Assembly (NCBI GenBank): GCA_947497945.1
Contig: CANMIP010000034.1
Span: 1-59,973, forward strand
Length of the DNA stretch: 59,973 nucleotides
Direction: 5' to 3'
Origin: an uncultured Tropicimonas sp.
Lineage (GTDB): Bacteria > Pseudomonadota > Alphaproteobacteria > Rhodobacterales > Rhodobacteraceae
This document shows positions 17,349 to 26,171 of the stretch, piece by piece. The stretch's first letter is position 1, and each line of letters begins with the position of its first letter. Under the pieces are notes generated by a model. That model was given only the letters and a program-made list of their open reading frames with translations. It was not told where the DNA came from and did not search any database. A program made the position numbers and the translations under genes.

Positions 17349-18440
17349 TTAGTCCTTGCTGGCAATGTTGGAAAGCGTCTTTCGCAACTCCGCGACGTCG
17401 CGAACCAGTTTCGGAAGCCTCCGCAGCGCCTTGTAACTCTCGACCTGGGTGGAGATCTTCGTCGCCGGGTAGCCCATCATCACCCGGCCCGAGGGCACGT
17501 TGGACAAAACCTTCGTGCCGGCGGAAACCACCACATCGGAGCCGACGGTGATATTGTCCGCCAGCCCGGACTGGCCGGCCATGACCACGCGGTCGCCGAC
17601 CTTCGTGGAGCCGGCGGCGCCTGACAGCCCGCAGAAAAGGCAGTTCTTTCCGGTTACGACGTTGTGGCCGATCATCACCATGTTGTCGATCTTCGTGCCA
17701 TCGCCGATCCTGGTTGCCCGGATCGTCCCGGCATCGATGGTGGCGTTGGAGCCGATTTCGACATCGTCACCGATTTCCACCCCGCCCAGCGAATGGATCT
17801 TCACCCATTGATGGCCGGTATTCTCCACCTCGTCGCGCAGCTCCGCCCGCGCTTCCTCCATCCCGGAGGCCTGGGGAGACACATAGGAGAACCCGTCGCC
17901 GCCGATGGCCGCGCCGGACTGGCAGGTGAAGCGCGCGCCGATCCGGACATTGCGCCCGATCCGCACGCCGGCATGGATCAGCGCCTCCGGCCCGATCTCG
18001 CAATCGGCTCCGATGGACACATGCGAGCCGATCCGTGCATCCCGGGCAATACGCGTTCCCCGTCCGATGGTGACGAATGGTCCGATCGCGGCCCCCTCGG
18101 CGATCTCGGCGCTCTCGTCGATGATCGCCGTCGAATGCACCCCCTGCGCGATCTCGGGCCCGGAATCCAGCAGCCGCGTCAGGCCTGACAGTGCATAGCG
18201 CGGACGGTCGACCAGTATAGCAGCGTCCAGCCCCATCCCTTCCCAGTCGGCATCGGCCCAAAGGATCGCCGCGCGCGCTGTGCCCTGCTCAAGCGCCTCC
18301 GCATAGGCGGGTGCCATAGCGATGGCGAGCGCGTCGGGGCCCGCCGAGGCGGGTTCGGCGGCGCTGTTCACCGTCAGCCCGGCATTGCCGACGGCCCGGG
18401 CGCCGAGAGCTTCGGCGATGGTCTGGATGGAATAAGACAT
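17349..18440 (-). CDS. lpxD: UDP-3-O-(3-hydroxyacyl)glucosamine N-acyltransferase
   Basis: The 363-aa enzyme N-acylates UDP-3-O-acylglucosamine in lipid A synthesis. An N-terminal uridine-binding domain (about 1-100) precedes a left-handed beta-helix with many hexapeptide repeats (from IAEGAAIGPFVTIGRGTRI to about 320). The catalytic His is in NMVMIGHNVV. The C-terminal helix (YKALRRLPKLVRDV) is typical. ATG 18440 gives MSYSIQTIAEAL. It is the first gene of an lpxD-ACP-KAS operon; the usual lpxA/fabZ/bamA neighbours are absent. Confidence 0.95.
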   Translation of the reverse strand: MSYSIQTIAEALGARAVGNAGLTVNSAAEPASAGPDALAIAMAPAYAEALEQGTARAAILWADADWEGMGLDAAILVDRPRYALSGLTRLLDSGPEIAQGVHSTAIIDESAEIAEGAAIGPFVTIGRGTRIARDARIGSHVSIGADCEIGPEALIHAGVRIGRNVRIGARFTCQSGAAIGGDGFSYVSPQASGMEEARAELRDEVENTGHQWVKIHSLGGVEIGDDVEIGSNATIDAGTIRATRIGDGTKIDNMVMIGHNVVTGKNCLFCGLSGAAGSTKVGDRVVMAGQSGLADNITVGSDVVVSAGTKVLSNVPSGRVMMGYPATKISTQVESYKALRRLPKLVRDVAELRKTLSNIASKD

Positions 18441-18874
18441 GGATTGGTCCCGACTGTTGGGTCTGGCCTGCAGGTGTAATCCAAGCCCCCGCCCGGCCGC
18501 AACAGGACAAAATCCGCCCTGCGCCTGGATCGAAAATCGGGGCCTCTGTGGTGCCAGCAAAACCGGCAGCTTGCGCCGACCAGGTCGTGCCGAAAAGGCT
18601 GGCCCGATCTGAGAAGCATTTCCGGAGATCTTGCCCCCAATCCCTCGAAATATCACATGAAAACGAAGGTTTCGAAAACCCTGGCCGCATCCTCTTTCGT
18701 CAAATATCCCCGCCGGAGGCACGATCCGAAGGATCGCTTCGGCCCACGCGGTCAGCTCCCTCGGAGGGGGCATTCCGGCAAAACGGGAAAATGTGGTGCT
18801 GTTTCAGCCTGCCCAAACCGGAACCGGAGGCCTAGGCAGTCTACGCGCCGGGCCTCCAACCTGGATGGGTCGGA
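18441..18874. other. Gap between lpxD and ilvN, nothing recognised
   Basis: About 430 bases of moderately GC-rich DNA with no convincing gene, RNA or terminator. It holds the lpxD promoter region on its left side and the 3' side of ilvN on its right. Confidence 0.4.
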
Positions 18875-19438
18875 TCAATCCGCGCCGCGAGTCAGGGCGG
18901 CGACGCCGGTCCGGGCAATTTCCACCAGACCCAGAGGGCGCATCAGGTCGGCAAAGGCGTCGATCTTTTCCGGCGCGCCGGCGATGGAGAAGACGAAGCT
19001 TTCAAGCGTCGAATCCACGGCGTTGGCGCGGAAGATGTCGGCCAGGCGCAGCGCCTCGACCCGCTTATCGCCCGTGCCGGCAACCTTGAGCAGTGCCAGC
19101 TCGCGTTCGACGGAAGGACCCTCGATGGTCAGGTCATGGACTTCGTGCACCGGCACCATGCGACCGAGCTGGGCCTTGATCTGTTCGATCACCTGCGGCG
19201 TGCCGGTTGTCACGACGGTGATGCGCGAGCGGTGACCGGTATGGTCGACCTCGGCAACGGTCAGGCTTTCGATATTGTAGCCCCGGCCGGAGAAAAGGCC
19301 GATCACGCGGGCAAGAACGCCAGCCTCGTTGTCCACCACCACGGCCAGCGTGTGGGTCTCGATGACCTCTGCATTGGGGTTGCGCAGATCATAGGCCGAA
19401 TGCTTCGACGAGCCTTTCTTGATCTTCAATGCGGACAT
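18875..19438 (-). CDS. ilvN: Acetolactate synthase small (regulatory) subunit
   Basis: The 187-aa protein has an ACT domain at about 23-95 (ETHTLAVVVDNEAGVLARV, FSGRGYNIESLTV) and the C-terminal ALS_ss_C domain (VERELALLKVAGTG, GLVEIARTGVAALTRG). It binds valine and activates the IlvB/IlvI catalytic subunit. ATG 19438 gives MSALKIKKGSSKH. The catalytic subunit is not upstream on this strand, so the usual ilvB-ilvN pair appears to be separated here. Confidence 0.95.
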   Translation of the reverse strand: MSALKIKKGSSKHSAYDLRNPNAEVIETHTLAVVVDNEAGVLARVIGLFSGRGYNIESLTVAEVDHTGHRSRITVVTTGTPQVIEQIKAQLGRMVPVHEVHDLTIEGPSVERELALLKVAGTGDKRVEALRLADIFRANAVDSTLESFVFSIAGAPEKIDAFADLMRPLGLVEIARTGVAALTRGAD

Positions 19439-19739
19439 GGGCTTTCCCTCGGTTCTTGCGCGTGATTTCACGAATGCGTCGCCTTGCATACAACGCGGTT
19501 GAAGACTGGGAAAGGTCAATTCCGCCGCAGTCTGGCACTTCCGCCGGTCGCCCGGGCGTGTCGGCGGGATATGCGCGCCCGAATGCGCCCGACGGGCGCC
19601 CGGCCCAACCGTTTCCCGACTGTCTTCGACAGGAGGGAAACCGGCGGGAGCGCCGCCGCCGACCCGGCGCGAAGGGGTTTGTTATTCCGGGAATTGAATG
19701 TAAGAATGCGTCGGTGGAAAAAGCGAGGGAGGACGGGCG

Positions 19740-20663
19740 ATGGATCTGACGCGGCGCAGAATGATGCAGGGCGCGCTGGCAGGGGCAGGGGGGCTGGCCC
19801 TGGGCGGCGTTCCGCGATGGGCGCATGCTTCGCTGGAGCTGGGAGCGATGCGGATCGACACGCTGAGCGACGGACATCTTGTCCTGCCGCCCGAGTTCAT
19901 CTTCGGCCCGATGCCGCAGGACGCGCTCGGCCCGGTGCTGGAGGCGCGCGGCATCACGCCCGGCGCACCGCTGACGCCGGAATGCAATGTCACGCTCCTG
20001 CGCAGCGGTGACAACACCATCCTCTTCGATACCGGCGCCGGCCCTTCCTTCCAGGAGAGCGCGGGCCAGATCGGCGATGCGCTCGACGCGCTGGAACTCG
20101 CGCCGGAAGATGTAACGCATGTGGTCTTCACCCATGCCCATCCGGATCATCTCTGGGGCATTCTCGACGATTTCGACGAGCCTTTCTTCTACGAAGCCCA
20201 ACACATGATCGGCAAGGCGGAGTGGGAATACTGGACCGACCCGAAGACGGTCGACACCATCCAGCCGGAGCGGACAACCATGGCGGTGGGGGCGCAACGT
20301 CGGCTCATGGCGATGGAGGATGCGATGCTCTTCTTCGACGATGGCGAGGAGATCCTGCCCGGCGTGGCCGCTGTTTCGACGCCGGGCCACACGCCCGGCC
20401 ACATGTCCTTCGAGATCCGCGACGGCAGCGAGAGCGTGATGGTCATCGGCGACGCGATCGGCAATCACCATGTCGCCTTTGCGCGTCCGGACTGGCATTC
20501 CGGCTCCGATCAGGACCGAGACCTGGGCGCCGCGACGCGCGTTGCGTTGATGGACCGGATGGCCGCCGAGCAGATGCGGCTGATCGGGTTCCATCTGCCG
20601 GGCGGCGGGATGGGACGTGCGGAGAAGGCGGAGGATGGGTATAGATTCGTTCAGGAGAGCTGA
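19740..20663 (+). CDS. Twin-arginine-exported MBL-fold metallohydrolase
   Basis: The 307-aa protein begins with a Tat signal (LTRRRMMQGALAGAGGLALGG, processed near AHA). The metallo-beta-lactamase motif is HAHPDHLWG around 128-136; other metal ligands are TPGHTPGH, GDAIGNH and the final GFHLPGGG. It should be a periplasmic zinc hydrolase of unknown substrate, of the AHL-lactonase/MBL group. The SD is GGGAGGACGGGCG-like upstream. It begins a forward run of four genes to 22591. Confidence 0.88.
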   Translation: MDLTRRRMMQGALAGAGGLALGGVPRWAHASLELGAMRIDTLSDGHLVLPPEFIFGPMPQDALGPVLEARGITPGAPLTPECNVTLLRSGDNTILFDTGAGPSFQESAGQIGDALDALELAPEDVTHVVFTHAHPDHLWGILDDFDEPFFYEAQHMIGKAEWEYWTDPKTVDTIQPERTTMAVGAQRRLMAMEDAMLFFDDGEEILPGVAAVSTPGHTPGHMSFEIRDGSESVMVIGDAIGNHHVAFARPDWHSGSDQDRDLGAATRVALMDRMAAEQMRLIGFHLPGGGMGRAEKAEDGYRFVQES

Positions 20664-20678
20664 ACGAGGAGGCCCGCG

Positions 20679-21227
20679 ATGGCTGCCACACCCCCTGTCT
20701 GTGATTTCGGCTGGAAGGCCGTGGATTTTACCCTTCCCGCCACCGACGGTCAGCGCCATGCGCTGGCCGACCTGCGGGGGCCGAACGGCCTGCTGCTGAT
20801 GTTCATCTGCAACCACTGCCCCTATGTGCTGCGCGCCATGGACCGGATCGTGCGCGACGCGCGCGAATTGCAGGCTTTCGGGATCGGCGTGGCGGCGATC
20901 TGTTCCAACGATGCCGCCGCTTATCCCGCGGATTCCTTCGCGAACATGGTGAAGAAGTCCGGGGAATGGGGATTGCCCTTCCCCTATCTGCATGACGCCG
21001 ACCAATCCGTCGCCCGTACCTATGACGCTGCCTGCACACCGGATTTCTTCGGTTTCAACGCGGCGGGGGAGCTGCAATATCGCGGGCGTCTTGACGCAGC
21101 GCGCGCAGGTGCCGCGGCGCCGGACTTGCGGCGCGATCTCTTCGAGGCCATGAAACGCGTGTCCGAAACGGGCCGCGGCCCTGAAGAGCAGGTTCCCTCC
21201 ATGGGCTGCTCCATCAAGTGGAAATAG
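20679..21227 (+). CDS. Thioredoxin-fold AhpC/TSA-like protein
   Basis: The 182-aa protein has FTLPATDGQRHALADLRG and FICNHCPYVLRAMDRI. The Cys pair C-x2-C (NHC preceded by IC) is in the thioredoxin active-site position. It ends VPSMGCSIKWK, a hallmark of this family. It has no signal peptide, so a cytosolic thiol oxidoreductase or peroxidase-like role is likely. It lies 15 bases after the MBL gene, which suggests cotranscription. Confidence 0.88.
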   Translation: MAATPPVCDFGWKAVDFTLPATDGQRHALADLRGPNGLLLMFICNHCPYVLRAMDRIVRDARELQAFGIGVAAICSNDAAAYPADSFANMVKKSGEWGLPFPYLHDADQSVARTYDAACTPDFFGFNAAGELQYRGRLDAARAGAAAPDLRRDLFEAMKRVSETGRGPEEQVPSMGCSIKWK

Positions 21228-21230
21228 CGC

Positions 21231-21899
21231 ATGAATATCGTCTTCGACCTCGACGGCACGCTGATCGACAGCGCGCCGGATATCCAGGCTGTCGCTGAAG
21301 TGATCCTTGGCAAGCTGGGCAAGCCGCCGCTGACACTTGAGGAGACGCGGGATTTCATCGGGGAAGGGGCGAAGATCCTGGTCAGCCGGATGATGGCGGC
21401 GCGCGGGATCGAGGACACACCGCAGAGCCATGCGCGGATCTATGGCGATTTCGTTGCCGAGTATGAGTTCGCCGTGGAGCGGGCGGTGTTTTATCCCGGC
21501 GTGATCGACGCGCTGGCGCGGCTCAAGGCGTCGGGGCACAAGCTGGGCCTGTGCACCAACAAGCCGGAACTGCCGGCGCGCGCGGTGCTCAAACACATGA
21601 AGCTGGAGCCGGTCTTCGACGCCTTCGTCGCTGGCGGCATGCTGGAGAGCCGCAAGCCGGACCCGGAGATGGCGCTGAAATGCGTGGAGGATCTTGGCGG
21701 CGGGCCGACACTCTACGTGGGCGACAGCGGCACCGATTCCGAGACGGCGGCCAATGCAAACCTGCCCTTCGCGCTTTACACCGAGGGCTATCGAAAATCC
21801 CCGGTCTTCGAGATCCCGCATCGTTGGGCCTTCGACCATTTCGACCTTCTGGCAGAAATTGTCACCGAGGCGCAGACCGAGCAGACGGCGGCGCAATGA
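21231..21899 (+). CDS. gph: Phosphoglycolate phosphatase (HAD)
   Basis: A 222-aa HAD phosphatase with motif I DLDGTLIDS (D7, D9), motif II CTNKP, motif III Lys in ESRKPDPEM and motif IV GDSGTDSETA. It removes phosphate from 2-phosphoglycolate formed by DNA repair or Rubisco oxygenation. It follows the thiol protein after three bases and overlaps the next HAD gene (ATGA at 21896). Confidence 0.88.
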   Translation: MNIVFDLDGTLIDSAPDIQAVAEVILGKLGKPPLTLEETRDFIGEGAKILVSRMMAARGIEDTPQSHARIYGDFVAEYEFAVERAVFYPGVIDALARLKASGHKLGLCTNKPELPARAVLKHMKLEPVFDAFVAGGMLESRKPDPEMALKCVEDLGGGPTLYVGDSGTDSETAANANLPFALYTEGYRKSPVFEIPHRWAFDHFDLLAEIVTEAQTEQTAAQ

Positions 21900-22591
21900 A
21901 CCTCAAGGCACTGATCTTCGATGTCGACGGGACGCTGGCGGAGACCGAGGACCTGCATCGCCGCTCCTTCAACGCGGCCTTTGCCGAGCTGGGCCTTTCC
22001 TGGCATTGGGACCGCGAGGTCAATCGCGGCTTGCTTGCGGTGTCGGGCGGGCTCGAACGGATGAGTTTTTTCCAGGAGCGGCTGCCGGCAGAAGCGAGGC
22101 TGCCGGAGGAGCGTTTGGAAGCGGTGCAAACGGTCAAGCGGCGGGTCTATGGCGAGATGCTTGCGGACGGCGCGCTCGACCTGCGGCCGGGTGTGCGCGA
22201 CCTGCTGGAAACGGCGAAGGCGGAGGGGCTGCGCTGTGCGGTGGTGACCGCGGCGAGTTCGGCCAGTTTCGAGGCGCTGGCGCAGGGATGCCTCTGGGCG
22301 TCGACGGACGAGATCTTCGAATCCGTGATCACCGGCGATGACGTCACGCGCAAGAAGCCGGACCCGCAGGGCTATCTTCTGGTGTTGGAGCGGCTCGGCC
22401 TCGCGGTCGAAGATGTCCTTGTCTTCGAGGACAGTCCGGTCGGCCATGCGGCGGCTCGGGCGGCCGGTATGCGAGTCGTCGTGACCCCTTCCGAAGATGG
22501 TGCGGACGATGCGGATTTTGGCCAGTCTCTGGTGCTGCCATCGCTGGAGCGCGAGTATTGGGAAGCGTTCGGCTTCACGCGCGCGGAGTAG
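21896..22591 (+). CDS. HAD hydrolase of the CbbY/beta-phosphoglucomutase type
   Basis: The 231-aa protein has IFDVDGTLAETEDLHRRSFN (D9, D11), VTAASSAS, the Lys in RKKPDPQGY and EDSPVGHAAARAAG. It fits the CbbY-like sugar-phosphate phosphatases (for example xylulose-1,5-bisphosphate), but no Calvin-cycle gene is present here, so the substrate is left open. It is coupled to gph by ATGA and ended by a good bidirectional terminator. Confidence 0.88.
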   Translation: MNLKALIFDVDGTLAETEDLHRRSFNAAFAELGLSWHWDREVNRGLLAVSGGLERMSFFQERLPAEARLPEERLEAVQTVKRRVYGEMLADGALDLRPGVRDLLETAKAEGLRCAVVTAASSASFEALAQGCLWASTDEIFESVITGDDVTRKKPDPQGYLLVLERLGLAVEDVLVFEDSPVGHAAARAAGMRVVVTPSEDGADDADFGQSLVLPSLEREYWEAFGFTRAE

Positions 22592-22675
22592 CGCTTGGAG
22601 ACGCTGTTGCGCCGGCAGCGGATCGAGAGACAGAGCGCCCCGGGGCGTTTTCATGTCGATATCAGACACAAGAAA

Positions 22676-22703
22676 AACGCCGTGGCTGGCGCGGCGTTCT
22701 TTT
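22676..22703. terminator. Bidirectional intrinsic terminator
   Basis: AACGCCG (22676-22682) pairs with CGGCGTT (22692-22698). CTTTT follows on the plus strand and TTTTTC on the minus strand. It serves the HAD gene (+) and the secreted small protein gene (-). Confidence 0.8.
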
Positions 22704-22763
22704 CGGCCGCCGATCCGACACTGTCGGCCAGAGCGGCAGATGCTATCCGATTGCTCGGCGACG

Positions 22764-23099
22764 TCAGAACTTCGAGCCGACCGGATGCTTCCTCAGGATC
22801 GTCTTGAGGGTTTTGATCTTGTGTTCGGAATCCCCGACACCCCATTCATCCCGACAAACACGCTGGCCGATCGAATGCGCCTGCTCCCAGGTGTAGCCAT
22901 AGGTGATCAGGTCTTCGACGAAAACCGCGTTTGGGCGGTCCCAGGCCACGGTGTTTTTGAGGGCGCCGCGGTAGCAGCTGATATTGATCGTACCTTTGGG
23001 TGAAGATTCGGGATGCGACGGGGCGCCGAAGGCAATTGTTGCCGTGGTAAGCGGCACGGCAAGGCCGGCGACAAGAGAGCAAATAATGGTCTTTTTCAT
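22764..23099 (-). CDS. Secreted hypothetical protein, 111 aa
   Basis: The Sec signal peptide is MKKTIICSLVAGLAVPLTTATIAFG. The mature part has INISCYRGALKNTVAWDRPNAV and QRVCRDEWG, with two Cys that could form a disulfide. The Pro/Ser region after the signal is flexible. No known function. ATG 23099 is chosen because it begins the signal peptide. Confidence 0.7.
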   Translation of the reverse strand: MKKTIICSLVAGLAVPLTTATIAFGAPSHPESSPKGTINISCYRGALKNTVAWDRPNAVFVEDLITYGYTWEQAHSIGQRVCRDEWGVGDSEHKIKTLKTILRKHPVGSKF

Positions 23100-23497
23100 G
23101 GATTTCGTCCTTCCAGTTTGCAACGAGCAGTCCACACGACATCGGGATGCCGCCCCCAAGGACCTGCACGAAAATCCTAAAAATGTTGTGGCGATCTTAG
23201 CTTTTGCTCCGGATAAGTGAAGGAACCCATTTGGAAACGAACTATTTCTAACTCGTTTTTATGCCTTTGTGGCGGGTTTGTCCTTTTGCGGCTTGCCCGA
23301 TTCCCGCAGGATATTGGCGCGTCGGCCGCGGTACTCCGCGCTTTTTGCACAATATCTTCGGTGTCATCAGCTTCGTGGTGGTCCATTTTGTGTATCTGTC
23401 ATGGATTTCCGCGTTCGGAGCGTCGCTTGCGCTTGCCAGAAACCGCAAGCCCGGTCAGCATGGGGACAATGAGAACACGAGCAGCGGAGCCGCATTC
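23100..23497. other. Gap before phoH with a possible broken small gene on the minus strand
   Basis: No intact gene is convincing. On the minus strand, ATG 23386 reads MDHHEADDTEDIVQK; if one base is added to the A5 run at 23342-23346 (complement) the frame continues SAEYRGRRANILRESGKP and stops at 23259, giving a basic protein of about 42 aa. This is suggestive only. Confidence 0.3.
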
Positions 23498-24514
23498 TTG
23501 GGAATCAGTAGCCTGACCAACCCGACCGGAACCGAAGAGATAGCCGAAACCTCCCTGGAATTTGCCGATAACCGGCTCCTTGTGGAGCTGTGTGGCGAGT
23601 TCGACCGGAATCTTTCCCAGATCGAGCACCAGCTCGGCCTGCAGATCATCCGGCGGGGCAATCACCTCGCCCTGATCGGCGACGGGGAGGCGCGCGGGCG
23701 GGGCGCGGTGCTGCTGCAGGAGCTGTATGAGCGGCTGGAGACGGGGCGCTCGCTGGAGCCGGGCGACATTGACGGCGCGATCCGGCTCGGAACCCTTGAA
23801 GACGAGGCCGCCCCGCGGGCCGGCGACCAGATGGAGATGTTCCAGGGCGGGCATGTCGAGATCAAGACCCGCAAGAAGATCGTCGAGCCGCGCACGGCCG
23901 CACAGAAGGCCTATGTGCGCAGCCTGATGAGCAACGAGCTCTGCTTCGGCATCGGCCCGGCAGGCACCGGCAAGACCTATCTCGCGGTGGCCGTCGCGGT
24001 GAATCTCTTCATTGGCGGCCATGTCGACCGGATCATTCTCTGCCGTCCGGCTGTCGAGGCGGGCGAGCGGCTCGGCTTCCTGCCCGGCACGCAGGAGGAG
24101 AAGGTCGACCCCTATATGCAGCCGCTTTACGATGCGCTGAACGATTTCCTGCCTGGCAAGCAGGTGAACAAGCTCAAGGAAGAGAAGAAGATCGAGATCG
24201 CGCCGCTGGCCTTCATGCGCGGCCGGACGCTGGCCAACGCGGCCGTGGTGCTGGACGAGGCGCAGAACGCAACGACAATGCAGATGAAGATGTTCCTGAC
24301 CCGTCTGGGGGAGGGATCGCGGATGGTGGTCACCGGCGACCGTACGCAGGTCGACCTGCCGCGCGGGGTGACCTCCGGGCTGGCCGAGGCGGAGAAACTG
24401 CTCAAGGGCGTGGACGGGATCGGCTTCAACTATTTCACCTCGAAAGACGTTGTGCGGCACCCGTTGGTTGCGAAGATCATCGAGGCCTATGACACGGATT
24501 ATGCCCAGAGCTGA
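23498..24514 (+). CDS. phoH: PhoH-family ATPase
   Basis: The 338-aa P-loop protein has an N-terminal KH-like region (about 15-100), Walker A GPAGTGKTY and Walker B AVVLDEAQN, with CRPAVEAGERLGFLPG and GDRTQVDLP. PhoH proteins are RNA-linked ATPases working with the YbeY nuclease. No ATG lies in a suitable place; TTG 23498 is chosen because GGAG sits eight bases upstream and the length becomes normal. The usual partner ybeY does not follow; a GNAT gene does. Confidence 0.9.
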   Translation: MGISSLTNPTGTEEIAETSLEFADNRLLVELCGEFDRNLSQIEHQLGLQIIRRGNHLALIGDGEARGRGAVLLQELYERLETGRSLEPGDIDGAIRLGTLEDEAAPRAGDQMEMFQGGHVEIKTRKKIVEPRTAAQKAYVRSLMSNELCFGIGPAGTGKTYLAVAVAVNLFIGGHVDRIILCRPAVEAGERLGFLPGTQEEKVDPYMQPLYDALNDFLPGKQVNKLKEEKKIEIAPLAFMRGRTLANAAVVLDEAQNATTMQMKMFLTRLGEGSRMVVTGDRTQVDLPRGVTSGLAEAEKLLKGVDGIGFNYFTSKDVVRHPLVAKIIEAYDTDYAQS

Positions 24515-24550
24515 GGGCAGCCGACGGGTCGGCGCGCGCCGCAGGCCGGC

Positions 24551-25000
24551 ATGACCCGCATTGCGCCCGAAATCCGCGCCTATCGGCCGGACGACAACAC
24601 GGCGCTGACCGAGATCTGGCACGAGGCCTCCCGTATCGCGCATGGGTTTCTTGGCAAGGAGACGCTCCTTGCGCACAGGAAGCTGGTTTCCGAGACCTAC
24701 CTGCCGGGGGCCGAGACCTGGGTTGCCTGCGTGGACACTGTCCCGGTGGGGTTTCTCGGTTTGCTGGAGGATTTCATCGGCGGGCTTTTCATCTCCCCGG
24801 AATGGCAGGGGCAGGGCATCGGACAGGCACTGGTCCTTCATGGGCTTTCGCTGAGATCCTGTCTGCGTCTCGATGTCTATGCCGCCAACGAGGCCGCTCT
24901 GCGCTTCTACCTGCGTATGGGGTTTCGGGAGACGGAGCGCCGTCCGCGGGACAAGGAAGGCCTGCCATTCGAAGAGATTTCCCTGATCCTTGCGCGGTGA
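24551..25000 (+). CDS. GNAT family N-acetyltransferase
   Basis: The 149-aa enzyme has the acetyl-CoA motif GLFISPEWQGQGIGQALV (about 78-95) and the C-terminal VYAANEAALRFYLRMGFRETER, which matches the PhnO/YjaB-like small acetyltransferases. It begins 36 bases after phoH and may be cotranscribed. The substrate is unknown. Confidence 0.88.
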   Translation: MTRIAPEIRAYRPDDNTALTEIWHEASRIAHGFLGKETLLAHRKLVSETYLPGAETWVACVDTVPVGFLGLLEDFIGGLFISPEWQGQGIGQALVLHGLSLRSCLRLDVYAANEAALRFYLRMGFRETERRPRDKEGLPFEEISLILAR

Positions 25001-25068
25001 TCGCATTTTCAGTCTTTCGACCGGAAGCAGCCCATCAGCCAGGCAGATAGCGGTTATGCGCTGAATGC

Positions 25069-25115
25069 AGATGATAATCGTTCTCAAAGTCATTGATTCT
25101 TGCGAATGAGTTGCA
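25069..25115 (+). promoter_or_regulatory. Fur/Mur-like operator pair upstream of the metal transporter
   Basis: The 17 bases from 25069 agree at 14 positions with part of the classical Fur box (AATGATAATCATTATC type). A second imperfect palindrome, TGCGAATGAGTTGCA (25101-25115), resembles alphaproteobacterial Fur/Mur sites with TGC...GCA ends. Both lie 75-120 bases upstream of the solute-binding gene. Manganese-dependent repression by Mur is the likely regulation. Confidence 0.55.
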
Positions 25116-25189
25116 TATACCAATGCGTAACAGGCCGGGCGAAATCCGCCCGGCTGCCGGATTGGCGGCGCGTATTGGAGACTTCACGA

Positions 25190-26158
25190 ATGCGGATGAA
25201 GCGGCGGGAGATCTTGGTGATGGGGGCGGGCGCGGCTGCCGCGCTGGCGCTTCCGGGCCCGGCACGCGCCGGGGCGAGGCTGAAAATCGTCGCCACGACG
25301 GGCATGATCGCCGATGCGGCGTCCCGGATCGGCGGCGATGCGGTTGATGTGCGTGGCCTGATGGGGCCGGGCGTCGATCCGCATTCCTATCGCCAGACCC
25401 GGACCGATATCGTCGCCATGACCAAGGCCGATCTCGTGCTCTGGCACGGGCTCTATCTGGAAGCGCAGATGGAAGATTTCTTCCACAAGCTGGCGCGCAA
25501 GGGGCATGTCGTGGCCGTGGGCGACGCGCTGCCGCGCGAGCTGTTGCTGGGCCACGCCGATTACGAGGACAAGTTCGATCCGCATGTCTGGATGGTGCCC
25601 GAGATCTGGGCGCAGGTGATCCCGGTGATCCGGGACGCGCTGAGCGCGGCACTGCCGGAGGGCGCTGCCGATTTTGCCGCCAATGCCGAGGCCTTCACGC
25701 AAGAAGTGACCCGGGTAGGGACCTATGCGGGCGCGGTGCTGGCGACGGTGCCCGAGCAGAGCCGGGTGCTGGTTACCGCGCATGACGCCTTCAACTATTT
25801 CGGGCGCGCCTACGGGTTCGAGGTGCTGGGTATCCAGGGGATCTCGACCGAATCCGAAGCCGGGCTGAACCGGATCGGCGAGCTGGTCGAGCTGCTGGTG
25901 ACGCGCGATGTCGGCGCGGTGTTCGTCGAGAGCTCGGTCTCGGATCGCAATATCCGGGCGTTGGTCGAGGGCGCCGCGGCGCGCGGCCATGAGGTTGTCA
26001 TCGGCGGCGAGCTGTTTTCCGACGCGATGGGCGAGACCGGGAGCTATGAGGGCAGCTATCTCGGCATGATCGATCACAACATGACCACCATCGCACGGGC
26101 GCTTGGCGGGGAGGCCCCGGAGCGGGGCATGGAGGGCCGGCTTGCCGCCGGCGCCTGA
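25190..26158 (+). CDS. sitA: Mn/Zn ABC transporter substrate-binding protein
   Basis: The 322-aa cluster A-I metal-binding protein has a signal peptide (MKRREILVMGAGAAAALALPGPARA). Metal ligands match the family: His in GVDPHSYRQ, His in FDPHVWM, Glu in STESEAGL and Asp in MIDHNM. GGAG precedes ATG 25190. No His-rich loop typical of ZnuA is present, and two permeases follow, so a manganese-preferring SitA/MntA type is more likely than a zinc type. Confidence 0.88.
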   Translation: MRMKRREILVMGAGAAAALALPGPARAGARLKIVATTGMIADAASRIGGDAVDVRGLMGPGVDPHSYRQTRTDIVAMTKADLVLWHGLYLEAQMEDFFHKLARKGHVVAVGDALPRELLLGHADYEDKFDPHVWMVPEIWAQVIPVIRDALSAALPEGAADFAANAEAFTQEVTRVGTYAGAVLATVPEQSRVLVTAHDAFNYFGRAYGFEVLGIQGISTESEAGLNRIGELVELLVTRDVGAVFVESSVSDRNIRALVEGAAARGHEVVIGGELFSDAMGETGSYEGSYLGMIDHNMTTIARALGGEAPERGMEGRLAAGA

Positions 26159-26171
26159 GGAGAGACACGGG

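Noticed and set aside
19389-21896. An 835-codon open frame on the minus strand across the MBL, thiol and phosphatase genes
   Set aside because: It lies antisense to three recognised genes and has shadow-type composition.
23399-25123. A 574-codon minus-strand frame opposite phoH and the GNAT gene
   Set aside because: It is antisense to phoH, whose Walker motifs are clear on the plus strand.
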